The notes below the pieces were generated by a model, which did not search any database, was not told the origin of the DNA, and worked only from the letters and a program-made list of their open reading frames with translations. From Linepithema humile (Eukaryota; Arthropoda; Insecta; Hymenoptera; Formicidae), in contig NC_090128.1 in NCBI RefSeq assembly GCF_040581485.1, positions 16,277,431-16,341,430 of the forward strand: 64,000 nucleotides of DNA. The letters are read 5' to 3'. This document shows, piece by piece, positions 32,560 through 43,826 of this stretch. Made by a program: the position numbers and the translations under genes. Numbering within the stretch: the first letter of the stretch is position 1; every line of letters begins with the position of its first letter.

Positions 32560-35500
32560 ATGAGTTCGGAATCGAAGTATACTATAACGAGACTGAACAA
32601 TTATTTCAACTGGCGATATAAGATAAAAATGTTATTGATTGAAAAAGGCGTTTGGACAGCAATTACGACGGATCCGCCAAATCCGATTACAGTTGACTGG
32701 ACACAAAAGGATGAAAAAGCACACACTGCGATTGCATTAAATATAAAGACGACCAGATCCAACACATTAGGCATTGTGAAACAGCGAAAAGTGCATGGAA
32801 TAATTTGAGAGATTTCCATGAAAAGGACACGCCGAATAATAGAGTAAGCATCTTGCGACAGCTTATGACAACACGATTAGAAGAAGGCGGTAATGTCGAA
32901 GCGCACGTAACCAAAATGACGGAATTATTTCAACGTTTTGTAGCCTACGGAGATGAATTAAAGCCAGAATTTATTTTATGTGTCACAATTCTCAGTTCAT
33001 TACCAGAAAGCTATAACGTATTGGTTACAACGTTGGAAAATCGCAAAGATGAATTAACATCAAGTATTATTTGCTCGGCTGTGATTGCGGAATATCAAAA
33101 ACGTCTCGAACGAAATCGCGATAATACTGAAGCTGTATTAAAAATTAGCTCGTCTGCCAAAAGCGGGTCATTGGATATGAAAGGAGAAGCAGCTAGCATA
33201 GATAAATCGAAATGTCTCTTCTGTAAACGTAAAGGGCACTGGAAAAAGGATTGTCGTAAGTTACTTGCGTATAAACAGAAGAGGAGTCAAGAGCAACAAG
33301 GTAAAACTCAGCAGCAGGTAAATTCGGCTAAAGCCAGCGGTACTATTCAACATCTATTCGCAACAACGATGCTACATAACGACGGTTGGTTAGTCGATAG
33401 TGGAGCAACTAATCACATGGTGAGCAAGCGTGAGATTTTCACTGACATAAAGGAACATATTGAAAGTATCTACGTAGCAAATGGTCATAAAGTAACTGCA
33501 ACAGGCAAAGAAACAGTCAATGTAAAATTCATAAATAAATTAGGTGACATAACAGCAGTTTCGATTGCAAATGTTCTATACGTGCCACAAATACAAGGAA
33601 ATTTTATTTCTGTACGACGTTTGACTAGAATGGGATATACTGTGACTTTCGACAATGAGGAATGCAATATCGTTCGTGCACATGATGGAATGCAAGTTGC
33701 ATTGGGCGAACCCTATGGAAATCTGTACAAGTTGAAGACACCAAATATGATATGCGCAATAGGAAATCCAGATCCGGAACCAATGAAGAATTGCGTTCAT
33801 AAATGGCATAGTATTCTCGGCCATAGAGACATCCAGGTAGTGAAGACGTTACCATCAAGCGATCTCGTCGACGGTGTTCATTTTGACGAATGCAGCAAGA
33901 ATTGCAACAACATCTTAAACTGTGAAGTATGTCTACAAGGTAAAATGAGTAGGATGAAGTTTCCAAATTCTAATAATAGAGCGAAAGAAAAATTGGATTT
34001 AATCCATTCGGATGTCTGCGGTCCGATGCAAACAGCGACACCATCTGGAAAAAGATACGTTCTCACCTTTATAGATGACTATTCTAAATTTACAGCCATC
34101 TACCTACTTAAAGAAAAATTGGAAGTTTTTGGTAAATTTAGAGAATTCGTGGAGTTGTGCAAGACGATGTTCAATCGTAAACCAAAGATGCTCCGCACAG
34201 ATAGAGGAGGAGAGTACATGAGTGTCGAATTCATCAAGTTCTTGGACCGAGAAGGCATTCAATATCAGCGGACGGCATCATATAGCCCACAACAAAATGG
34301 TGTTGCCGAGCGTAAAAATCGGACGCTCATTGAGATAGCAAGGTGCATGATATTAGAAGCTAAGCTTAAGAACAAGTTTTGGGGCGAAGCAGTCGTAATG
34401 GCGAACTATATACAAAACCGTTTGTCAGCTAAAGATATTGCACGAACACCGTTTGAAAATTGGTATGGTACCAAACCTAATTTAGATTTTTTCAAACGAT
34501 TTGGATCAAAGTGTTACGTACACATACCTGACGAGAAGCGGAAGAAACTTAATTCAAAAGCAACTGAGGCAATTTTTGTTGGCTACGATGCAATCTCAAA
34601 AGCATATAGATGCTATGTTCCATCGAATGGAAAGGTAATTATAAGTCGAGATGTTAAATTTGTCTACAAAAACAGCGATTGGAAGATTCATCAAGATGAA
34701 TTTAAGGAGGAGAGCGAAGTCACAATTACGCATCTACCTGAAGAAAAATTCTACAGCGCTGATGAAGAAGATTGGATAGAAGAAGATGATCCTACAGCGA
34801 ATGAAACATTAAGAGATAATCAGCAGTTACCCATAGCTCAACGTGAAATAAATAAAGATGTTCCAGTTAACAATGAGAGTAACATTCGTCGATCCACAAG
34901 ATCGAACTTTGGCGTACCATCAAATCGTTACACTGCAAAAATCAATGTCATCAAGAAAGAATTAATCGAGCCAAAGACATACAATCAAGCAATTCATTCC
35001 AAATACAAAAACGAATGGATTCAGGCAATGAAGAACGAAATTAAGTCACTTCAAGAAAACAAAACATGGGAGCTCAAGGAATTGCCCAAAGATCGACGTG
35101 CAATTGGTTGTAAGTGGGTATATAAAATAAAAACCCACGGAGTGAGTAAAGTATTCAAGGCACGATTGGTTGCACAGGGCTTCTCCCAAAAGTATGGAAT
35201 TGAGTATGATGAAGTATTTGCTCCAGTAGTAAAACACGCAACATACAGAATCTTACTTACTATTGCGGCCAGAGAGCAAATGAAAGTTATTCATCTCGAT
35301 GCGAAGACAGCGTTTCTAAATGGAAAATTGGACGAAACGATTTATATGAAACAGCCTCCCGGCTTCACTGAAGAAGGAAAAGAACATCAAGTTTGTCTCT
35401 TGAGGAGGAGTATATACGGCCTAAAGCAATCGGCCAGAGTGTGGAACAAAACAATTCATCAAGTTCTCACGGATGCAGGTTACGTTCAAAGCAAGAATGA

Positions 35501-36506
35501 TCCATGCCTATACATATTAGAAAAGAATGGCAAATTATGTTACGTATTAATCTATGTCGACGATGTAATAATGGCCAGCAAAGACGACAATATGTTAATG
35601 GAATGCGAGCAAGTTTTGAGTGCAGAATTTAAAATCAAGAATCTTGGAAATATCCAAAACTATCTCGGTTTGCAAGTCAAGCGCGATCTCAACGGAAATT
35701 TTGCACTTAATCAGAAACAGTACATCATGAAGATTATCAAGAATTTTGGTATGATGGAAGCAAAAACTTCAAATGTTCCAATCAACATGTCATACGGCAA
35801 AGGAAATTCCGAGTTGTTAATGGATAATGAAAACTATCGTAAATTAGTTGGTTGTTTACTTTACATCGCTGTAAATACGAGACCAGACATCCTTGCAAGT
35901 ACAACAATTTTGGCACAGAAGGTAACAAAGCCAACACAAGAAGACTGGAATGAACTAAAACGTATCCTTCGATATCTCAAGGGTACAGCAGATCTGTCAC
36001 TAATGCTAGGCGGCATCAACAGTAAAACTGGTCTCATCGGTTATGCTGATGCAAATTGGGCAGAAGATGTCGCATTACACCAACGCAAGTCAACTACCGG
36101 CTACATTTTTAAGTATTTCGATAGTATAGTCAGCTGGTGTAGCAAGAGACAAACTTGTGTTGCTAAATCGTCTATGGAAGCTGAGTACATAGCACTATCT
36201 GAAGCAAGTAGTGAAGCACTATGGATTCGTCGTCTACTAAGGGACTTCAAACAGCCGGAAAAGGACCCAACTATTATCTACGAGGACAATCAGAGCTGCT
36301 TAAAACTGATTAAAAAAGAGAAGTTGTCAAATCGTTCCAAGCATATTGATGTGCATGCTTACTTCGTCAAGGACCATATCGACAAGGGGACGATCAAATG
36401 TATCTACTGTCCAACAGAAGATATGGTTGCTGATTTATTAACAAAACCATTACCAGCTAGTAGAATCATAAAATTACGAAAGCATTGCGATTTAATGGAA
36501 ATATAA
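32560..36506 (+). CDS. copia Gag-Pol polyprotein with one gag frameshift
   Basis: Gag starts at ATG 32560 (MSSESKYTITRLNNYFNW). A one-base deletion near 32742 moves the frame; the second part is open to 36506 (over 1,230 residues). Domains in order: zinc knuckle CLFCKRKGHWKKDC, protease WLVDSGATNHM, integrase with HSILGH and NCEVC zinc residues then HSDVCGP, DRGGEY and VAERKNR (DDE), reverse transcriptase with FLNGKLDETIYM and YVDDVIMA, and RNase H with GYADANWAED and SSMEAEYIAL. All catalytic residues are present. One indel is the only visible lesion, so the copy is very young. Confidence 0.95.
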
Positions 36507-36508
36507 AT

Positions 36509-36517
36509 GAGGAGGAG
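36509..36517 (+). other. copia polypurine tract
   Basis: GAGGAGGAG abuts the 3' LTR and would prime plus-strand synthesis. Confidence 0.85.
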
Positions 36518-36747
36518 TGTTGAACAAAGTTAATATTTACATTTATATTTACTAGTTATTTTATGTTTGACTCTAGTAATATTCTATATTCTTTTGTTCT
36601 TAGTGTAGTACACTTTCTGTTCTTCTACTTCTGTTTCTCTCCTCCTTGACACATGTGGAGGTTGGTGATCGTAGTTATCAATAAAATATATACTGAGAGT
36701 TATTTTGCTTGTCGACGTATCTTTTGTGCATCCCATACATTCTGACA
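36518..36747 (+). repeat. copia 3' LTR
   Basis: 230 bases, same ends as the 5' LTR, followed by the right target duplication GGGAT. Confidence 0.96.
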
Positions 36748-36752
36748 GGGAT

Positions 36753-37471
36753 ATATTCAGAGCAGCGACAAGGGTAACGTTCAATGTGTAGAAAGTGAAA
36801 CTCTTATTAATGAACCAAGTGAACTCGTTAAGACGATAGAAAAAGTCATGAATACGAGCAATGCGTCTATAGAATATGATATTGAAAATGAAAGCGAATT
36901 GCTTGATGAAGACGCAAAACTTCTTCTGGAAGAATATGATATAGAAGAAATTGAAAATACAAATCCGATTGATAGCAGTTATAATGAAAATGCTATCGCA
37001 TTTTTTGCCGGATTTGTGGCACGGCAAAGTATTATTAAAAGTAGTTGCGACGACTGCCGCAACATTATGATGAAAACACCAATGGATGAATCTACAGTAA
37101 ATGAAAAATACATTGAATTTCGTGAATATCCAAATAGCGATGAAGATGCTCCAACGGTGACAAAATTAGTACGACCAACAACTCTATTTACAAATATTAT
37201 AAAAACGCAATTAATGGCATTTAACAGTACATGGCAACACTATTGGGCATGCACTAAAATTCTTGACAAGATAATGACGGAATGCGTATTTGCAACAAAC
37301 AAAATACATCACGACTGGTTTGACAAACATAAAGAATGTTATGATCATCGGATGCAAGCATTAAAATATATGATTGTTGTAAAAATATATTCCCGTACAA
37401 GATATAATAATCGTGATGCAAAAGTAGCTAGTGCACCGTGCAAAAAAGTTAAAAGGTTTATAAACAAATAA
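36753..37471 (+). pseudogene. P transposase, C-terminal part after the copia insertion
   Basis: The frame resumes in register with the part that stops at 32218 once the copia element and one copy of the duplication are removed. It encodes an acidic linker (NESELLDEDAKLLLEEYDIEEIE), then FFAGFVARQS, a Cys pair (SSCDDCRN) and a C terminus ending KKVKRFINK. This matches the C-terminal domain of P/THAP9-type transposases, which helps hold the DNA ends. No internal stop, so this part was intact when copia inserted. Confidence 0.8.
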
Positions 37472-37967
37472 AGCAAAACGTGAATAGAGATCATCTTGAG
37501 CACCATCATTCAAGTATAAAGAAGAAGAAAATTATATATACAGAAATCAGAAATAAATAAAGTAAGGAAAAAAAAGAATAAGAAATAAAGTAAGATAAAA
37601 AGCAGAAAATAATAGCATATATTTTCAAAAATAAAGCTAAGCGAAAAAAAAAGTAAGGAAAAAATAAGTCAAGGAAAAGAAAATAAAGAAATAATAATAA
37701 ATAAAATAGTATTAATTATATATATATATATAATAGAAATGAATTAAATAATATTACATAAAACGTAGAGAGAAGAATTATTAGGAAGAAAAATAAAATA
37801 TACATATTTGAAGAAACAAATACTTTTTTAATTTTTTTATTATTATATGTAATCTTGTGCAATTTTGTCATTGTGGAAAGAAAAATCATCATAATATTAC
37901 ATTCATAAAAAGTAAGTTTATAAATCATGTTACACTTTGCAGTATTTTTTTGTTATAAGAAAAATAA

Positions 37968-38485
37968 GCATGATTTTTTTAATTTTTTGGAAGATTGCAA
38001 TCACAGTTGAAATGATTACATAAATCATAAACTAGCAGGTTTTATCACGGAAAAAAATAAGTTTAATGTAATCATGCTAAGAAATTATAAAATCATGCAT
38101 TTTATTCCCAATGACATAATACGAGATATATATAATAATAAAGTTAAAAAAGTACGGTAACACAATTGGAATAAATATATCGTGTATGTATTTTATGTTG
38201 GCATACGGTATTCTATAATTATAAGGCAAGGTATATATATGTGAATATCGTGAATAACACGTAATATATACAAATATATAATACAATAAAAAGTGATTTT
38301 AACAAATCACTTATAAAATAATAAGACGTCGCGCAATAAAAATGGGTAAAAACGACGTCAAAACATAATTTATTTTTTCAGTTCTTTATAGAAAATCTAT
38401 ATTATATAGATTTCCCGTGATAAGACTTGCTAGTTTGAGATTTATGTAATTGTTTCAACTGTGATTGCAATCTTTGCGTCATGCT
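37968..38485. mobile_element. AT-rich MITE, about 518 bp
   Basis: Inverted arms 37968-38050 and 38408-38485 share AGCATGA tips and ATTGCAATCACAGTTGAAA. Arms are about 85-90% alike by eye. It could also be P-element subterminal sequence; no clear target duplication. Confidence 0.55.
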
Positions 38486-38645
38486 CATATAAATGCCAAC
38501 TAAAATATCTATACACGTATATAAATCTTTAGTGCAATATTATAATTTTTCTTTTAATGTGCATTCTACATTAACAGAAATTTTATTAAATTAGAAAGAA
38601 AGCATTTCCGAATCTTGTTTATAAGATTTTTTTATCCTTACTGTC

Positions 38646-38647
<2 letters not shown>

Positions 38648-38703
<56 letters not shown>
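38648..38703. repeat. (TA)n microsatellite
   Basis: Uninterrupted TA run. Confidence 0.95.
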
Positions 38704-38704
<1 letters not shown>

Positions 38705-39443
38705 TTTGTAAATATATAATGTAATAAAAAGTGGTATAATAGGGCTACAGAGGCGAAGATCCACTTTAAAAAAAATCTAACGCGCTATTAGTGGCACCTC
38801 ATGGGTAGCGTGGAAGACCACTATTAATTATTATTACTAAATAATTATTTATACATCTTTTTTTCAGTTATTTATAAATTTTACGTGTTCTTCTTTAAAT
38901 ATATTCATATTTCTGTTAAATATAATCACATTAATAAATATATGTATCATTATGTATCATGAATAAAAAAATAGTAAAAAAAAAAGTAAAAAAAAAAAGT
39001 AAAAAAACCTACATAAATCTCTTTGACTTATTTCTTGTTAAATTATCAAATCTAAATGTGATCTATATAAGATGTACCATTCCCGACTTATTTACAAAAA
39101 TTGAGCTATAGTAATACATCATGTGGTCGACGTTTTTCTTTTGTTAGCGAGAGACACAAGGAAGGATTATCAGTTTTCCTCGGAGCAGTACCTATACGTT
39201 TGATCGCCGTACGCGAATGTCTCCTCGTTTATAGTAAACTTGCGAGATAAGTATACTCAACATTCGTTTATGTTTGTTTTATGTTTTCGCGATTATTGTC
39301 CGTAAAGGATTTTATACGCGATTACATCTGTGAAGAATTTTTCGCAGATTCGTGCCAAGTGTACTTAGGTTGCGTGGGTGAAAAGTTTTTTGCAACTTTT
39401 AAACTGTAGTGTACATTGAAAACAATACAGTTAAAAAGCAATA

Positions 39444-39582
39444 TTGAATCAAGATCATGTATATCGTTTCTTCGAGAAGTGTGCGTATAAAGATTGTACG
39501 AATGGTAAATGTAATGGAAAACGTTTATACAGATTGCCGCTACAGACAGATGAAAGATATTATTTATGGATACGTAACAGTG
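39444..39582 (+). pseudogene. Second P/THAP exon 1 (solo)
   Basis: Homologous to the exon at 22295, including the upstream leader from about 39290. CAYKDCTNGKCNGKRLYRLP gives the first THAP Cys pair, and the frame reaches YLWIRNSG with donor AGTG|GTAAGT at 39582/39583, phase 1. There is no ATG at the expected position; the frame runs through a TTG. No exon 2 is found in the following 2 kb, so this is a 5' fragment of another P copy. Confidence 0.7.
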
Positions 39583-40690
39583 GTAAGTTTTTTGTTTTAT
39601 ATAATATAAACTCTGTTTGTATTTTTTGTACAGTAAAATCACTTAACATTCGGAAAAGAAATAGGATATTAAATATATGAGAACTTTTATATTCTTTCAT
39701 ATTTATTTTTTATATTTTATAATTTTAATATTTAATTTTGTATAATTTGTAATATAATTATTTCTAATGCCTTTGTGCTCTAATCTAGAATATTGATATG
39801 AAATATATGACAGGCTTCACATTCTGTTTATATATTTTGTTTTATTTTGATATTTTTATAAATTAAAAAAATTTTTTTATAAATTATAATATATTTATTT
39901 CTAATAGCTTTTTGTGCAAATAATAATATACAATTTTTTTTCAATTTTATATAAAGTATTTATCGAATATAAAATAAGTATATAAAATAACGATTTATAA
40001 TATCGTCATTTTATATAAAATTGTTAATAAAGATATGACAAAATCCATATTTTTTTATTAAAGACAACCATGTGCTTTTAACACTAATTGCTACCTCCCA
40101 TTATTTTGTGTATAAAAGTGTTGAGGTAAAACAATTCAATTTTTGTTTGGCCCATCTTATGTCCCTTTTAAAACCATACAACTTTATTTTAACCGATTTT
40201 TCTCTACAGATAATAATATTGACGTAAATCAAGATGATAACGTTAGGTGATTCACTCTGTATATAAATAATTAAATAAGTGTGACGTAAAGTAAAATAAT
40301 TTTTTCTAACTTTTTCACAATGCATTCATATATAAAATTTAATTTATATTGTATATATAAATATTTAAAAATTATAATGGACATACATATATATTAAACT
40401 GCAACTTTCTTTTTTGACGGACAATTTTTTACAGTGAAATTTTCAATGAATATTATTCTCTTATTTTTGTCCATTCCTATATTAGATATCTTTAGAATTT
40501 ATTTTTAAATATATATATATATTACAAAATTTAATACGAAATTGAAGATGAAAAGTGTTCAGCACATCCCGTGTTTACGGCCGGCCCGGCCGGCTTGTCG
40601 CCGCATTGAAAACATCGGCAAGCGAGCGAGCCTCGACTTATGTTTATGTTTATTCGACAATGAACACAATGTCGATTCATTGAGTTTTTT
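39583..40690. other. AT-rich DNA, P-intron-like
   Basis: No gene seen. GTGATTCACTCTGTATATA at 40246-40264 resembles the DD41D tip but has no partner nearby. Confidence 0.45.
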
Positions 40691-40691
40691 G

Positions 40692-41106
<415 letters not shown>

Positions 41107-41206
41107 AGCATAACATCCGCATCACGCTACTCATTAGAGTCACGCGTTCAACGTTTAGTCCGTTGTCGACCGCGATCGAAGCTAGATCAAAACTCATCGA
41201 GTATTT

Positions 41207-41315
41207 GGTCGGCATTGTGTTACTGTTCGATTAACAAAAGTTCGTAAACAAAAGTCTCGAGGCTCGCTCGCTCGCTCGCTACTTTTCTATCTGCTCACTC
41301 TCTCTCTTATTCTTG
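41207..41315 (+). other. Putative untranslated first exon of the TPT/RGG candidate gene
   Basis: Carries the right copy of the direct repeat and ends at a good donor, CTTG|GTAAGC (41315/41316). It has no ATG in the frame that would feed exon 2, so it is probably leader. Its 5' limit is unknown. Confidence 0.35.
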
Positions 41316-41393
41316 GTAAGCTTGTATTATTCGCGTTTTTTAAAGTCTATATTTATATATATTGCATAATTTTACTTTTATTTTTGTTTCCAG

Positions 41394-41671
41394 ATTATTA
41401 CAAGCCAATACCGACGCCAACAGCCCTGATGTCGATGCCGACGACAACGGATTCGACGCCGACGACGACGTCACCGGCGATTGCGACGCCGACGACTACG
41501 TCAACGATGATTGTGATGCCGACGACGACGTCACCGGCGATTGCGACGCCGACGACGACGTCAACGATGATTGCGACGCCGACGACGACGTCAACGATGA
41601 TTGCGACGCCGGCGACGACGTCAACGATGATTGCGACGCCGACGACGACGTCAACGATGATAACATTAAGT
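41394..41671 (+). CDS. Candidate host gene, Thr/Pro-rich repeat exon
   Basis: Acceptor TTTTTGTTTCCAG ends at 41393 and donor AGT|GTAAGT is at 41671/41672. Inside is a 30-base repeat (about seven units). Three frames are open, but only the Thr/Pro frame (TPTTTSTMIA units; first ATG at 41429) leaves in phase 0 and joins the frame of the exon at 58723. The product would be about 139 residues: a mucin-like Thr/Pro repeat followed by an RGG tail. Gypsy A sits in the intron between the two exons. I know no family for it; function unknown. Confidence 0.45.
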
Positions 41672-41817
41672 GTAAGTTTAATTTTTTTTAAATATTTAAT
41701 TAATTGCATAGCATATTTAATAATACATATATTTAATATATTGATTATAAATTTATAACGGTGTAAACAATAGTATAACGTAATAAACGGTGTAAATAAC
41801 GGTTTGTTATAAATTAC

Positions 41818-42215
41818 TGTAAGAAAGAGGAAGTAACCCTATTCGCTCCTTGCGAGATCCAACTAGTTACTTTACATGGCGCATGCGTTAGCGCCAACAT
41901 CGTGTGTGCGGGACTTACGCCGTGGGAGAGAGTCGTCACGCGACCATCATAAGAACAGTATTGTAAAACGAGATAACGAAGAGTAAACTTTTGTGCAATC
42001 ACCATACGTCTCTTCGCTAATCCTGGCCCATCCTGTCCTTCAGTAAATAATCCTGACATATATTCTAGTCGTTCCGTGGAACGTTTGGGTTCTAACCGTG
42101 GTTACGCCCTGCTAGCAAAATACGTGCGTCGCGCCGGTCTCGCGCTAGCAATCCCGCCGGTACAGGTAAATCGCCCTTGTCATTACGTTCGGCGATATAA
42201 ACTAGATCAATTACA
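41818..42215 (+). repeat. Gypsy A 5' LTR
   Basis: 398 bases. By eye it differs from the 3' LTR at several scattered positions (for example ACATGG/AGATGG and GTGGAA/GTGGGA). Confidence 0.95.
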
Positions 42216-42217
42216 GT

Positions 42218-42230
42218 TCAGAAGTGGGAT
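42218..42230 (+). other. Gypsy A primer-binding site, tRNA-Leu
   Basis: TCAGAAGTGGGAT is complementary to the 3' arm of insect tRNA-Leu (ATCCCACTTCTGA), starting five bases in from the CCA end. The tRNA sequence is recalled, not looked up. Confidence 0.7.
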
Positions 42231-42519
42231 AGCATCACAGTGTGAAAGGATTTTTAGTGAAAAGACATTTTTTTGGCTTTGTGCGTGGCACGTGGTGGAT
42301 GTGTCGCCATTTTTATTTGCGTCAGAAATCGTCGCTAACGTGGTTTTCGGCAGCCATATTGTGCATTTACATGCGGGAAGGTCTCCCATTGGCCACAGAC
42401 TATATTAAGGTGTTCCGGTGTTTAGTGACACGCCATCTGAAGATAATTAAGGATGGATCGTCAACATTGAAATGAACTCTCGTTCGCGCAACTCAAGGAA
42501 GAGGTGTGCAAAAGAGGCA

Positions 42520-43430
42520 TGGCACCACCGAACACAAAGATTAAGTGCATTCAGCTCTTGGAGGCTCAATTAAACAGTAGTCCTTCTCAGGGTCATGAGG
42601 AGTCAGAGAGATCAGCTGACACGCCTCAAATGCATTGTAATTCAAGTACAGATACACAACCGTTAGGTTTGAGTGGAACAGCTCTAACCTCGGAAGGTCA
42701 GACATTGACACATTCGTTTAATGCACTGCTGCAGCAGACTCTTGGAGTTCTTATGGAACAGGTAAGACTTCAACAGGAACAATTGCAACAACACCAAGAA
42801 GCTCAAAAACGTCAACAAGAAGAAATGTTGTCTCATATCGCTCGTCTGGTGAATTCTATTAACTTAAGGGAACCGCAAATAGAAAGAATCTCTCGTTCCC
42901 CGTCTCCCGTTCCGTCAGGGATTTCTAATCATCCTATTAATGAGGTCAGCAGCGGTAACAATCCGGTGTTAGCGTCGATACCTATAGCACAAGCAATCAA
43001 ATTATTAGCTTCTCAAATCGCCGTTTTTTTCAGGAACCGAGGACGATAACGTTAAATTGTGGTTGCAGAAAATTGAGCGTGTAGCGCGCATTCACGGCGT
43101 CGCAGACGAAGTAATCTTATTAGCAGCCTCCGGAAAACTAAATAAAACGGCACGTGACTGGTTCGAGCTGAACACAGGCTCAATCAATGACAGGTGGTCA
43201 ACCTTTAAACAGGCACTTTTAAGAAGATTTCGACGAAGCGTGCCATATCACATTGCTGTTCAAAAGGCTGAAAGTCGCAAATGGATTGTTGGAAAAGAAA
43301 CTTTCCACGAATATGCGATGCATAAATTAAAACTGATACAGAATTTGCATTTACCGGAGAAGGATGCAATACATTTTCTCGTGAACGGAATAGTTAGTGC
43401 ACCCCTAAGAGGGATGGCTACTCTAATTAA
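42520..43430 (+). pseudogene. Gypsy A Gag, first part, one frameshift
   Basis: ATG 42519 region (MAPPNTKIKCIQLLEAQLNS) starts a Gag with a Gln-rich coiled coil (EQVRLQQEQLQQHQEAQ). A run of seven T at about 43023-43029 carries one extra base that shifts the frame; then the capsid-like part follows (VKLWLQKIERVARIHG, WSTFKQALLRRFRRSVP, FHEYAMHKLKLI). It is cut at TTAA 43427-43430 by the DNA transposon and continues at 54341 in the same frame. Gag forms the particle. Confidence 0.85.
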
Positions 43431-43826
43431 GGGGAGGTTCTAGTCAAAATCGAAAAAAAAAAAAAAATTTTTTTTTTGCTTTATTTTCATCCTTAGGGTC
43501 TTGAAATTGTGTAGCCAAAAGGATATTTTCCTATATAATTTATTTTAGGAGTTATAGCGTATTAGACGAGAGAGTGCGTCGGCCGAAAAACAGGTATAAA
43601 CGCGCGCTCGGAGCGGCTTCAAGGGAGGGGCATTTTTCACCGCTTAGGCGGTGCTCCCTTGTTTCAATTACAGGTAGCAAGTTTGTGCCTGTCTCAACGA
43701 GTTCCTGTACATCCCTGTTTATTGTGTGCTCGTATACCCTCGGTTGAATGTGCGTTCTATACTTCTATTTATAGTAACGTATTTCAGTTGCGTTTCGAAC
43801 GTGGGGCAAGTAACAGTGTTTCAAAA

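Larger units (their letters stand above)
32219..36747 (+). mobile_element. Ty1/copia retrotransposon, nearly intact
   Basis: 230-base LTRs at both ends (TGTTGAAC...TCTGACA) with two differences by eye. It inserted into the last P exon; the flanks are GAGAT and GGGAT (one mismatch), a likely 5-base target duplication. It contains gag-pol with one frameshift. The young LTRs mean recent insertion. Confidence 0.96.
22124..37471 (+). mobile_element. P element (THAP transposase), heavily interrupted
   Basis: Composite of leader (22124-22294), exon 1 (22295-22432), a long intron (22433-30084) and exon 2 in pieces (30085-32218, 36753-37471). Insertions inside it are the DD41D palindrome, a foldback MITE and a copia element. 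The 5' terminal repeat is not seen because a non-LTR element lies at the left edge; I could not identify the 3' terminal repeat in the AT-rich DNA after 37471. Confidence 0.85.
37472..39129. other. AT-rich non-coding DNA after the P element
   Basis: Purine-rich then AT-rich. It holds a MITE and a TA microsatellite listed separately, A-rich runs near 38970-39000, and no gene. Confidence 0.5.

Noticed and set aside
40246..40264. End of another DD41D element
   Set aside because: Only a short tip-like match with no partner or coding sequence.
41362..41691. Acidic ADDDVNDDCD repeat protein
   Set aside because: That frame leaves the donor in phase 1 and would meet a stop at once in the next exon; the Thr/Pro frame fits.
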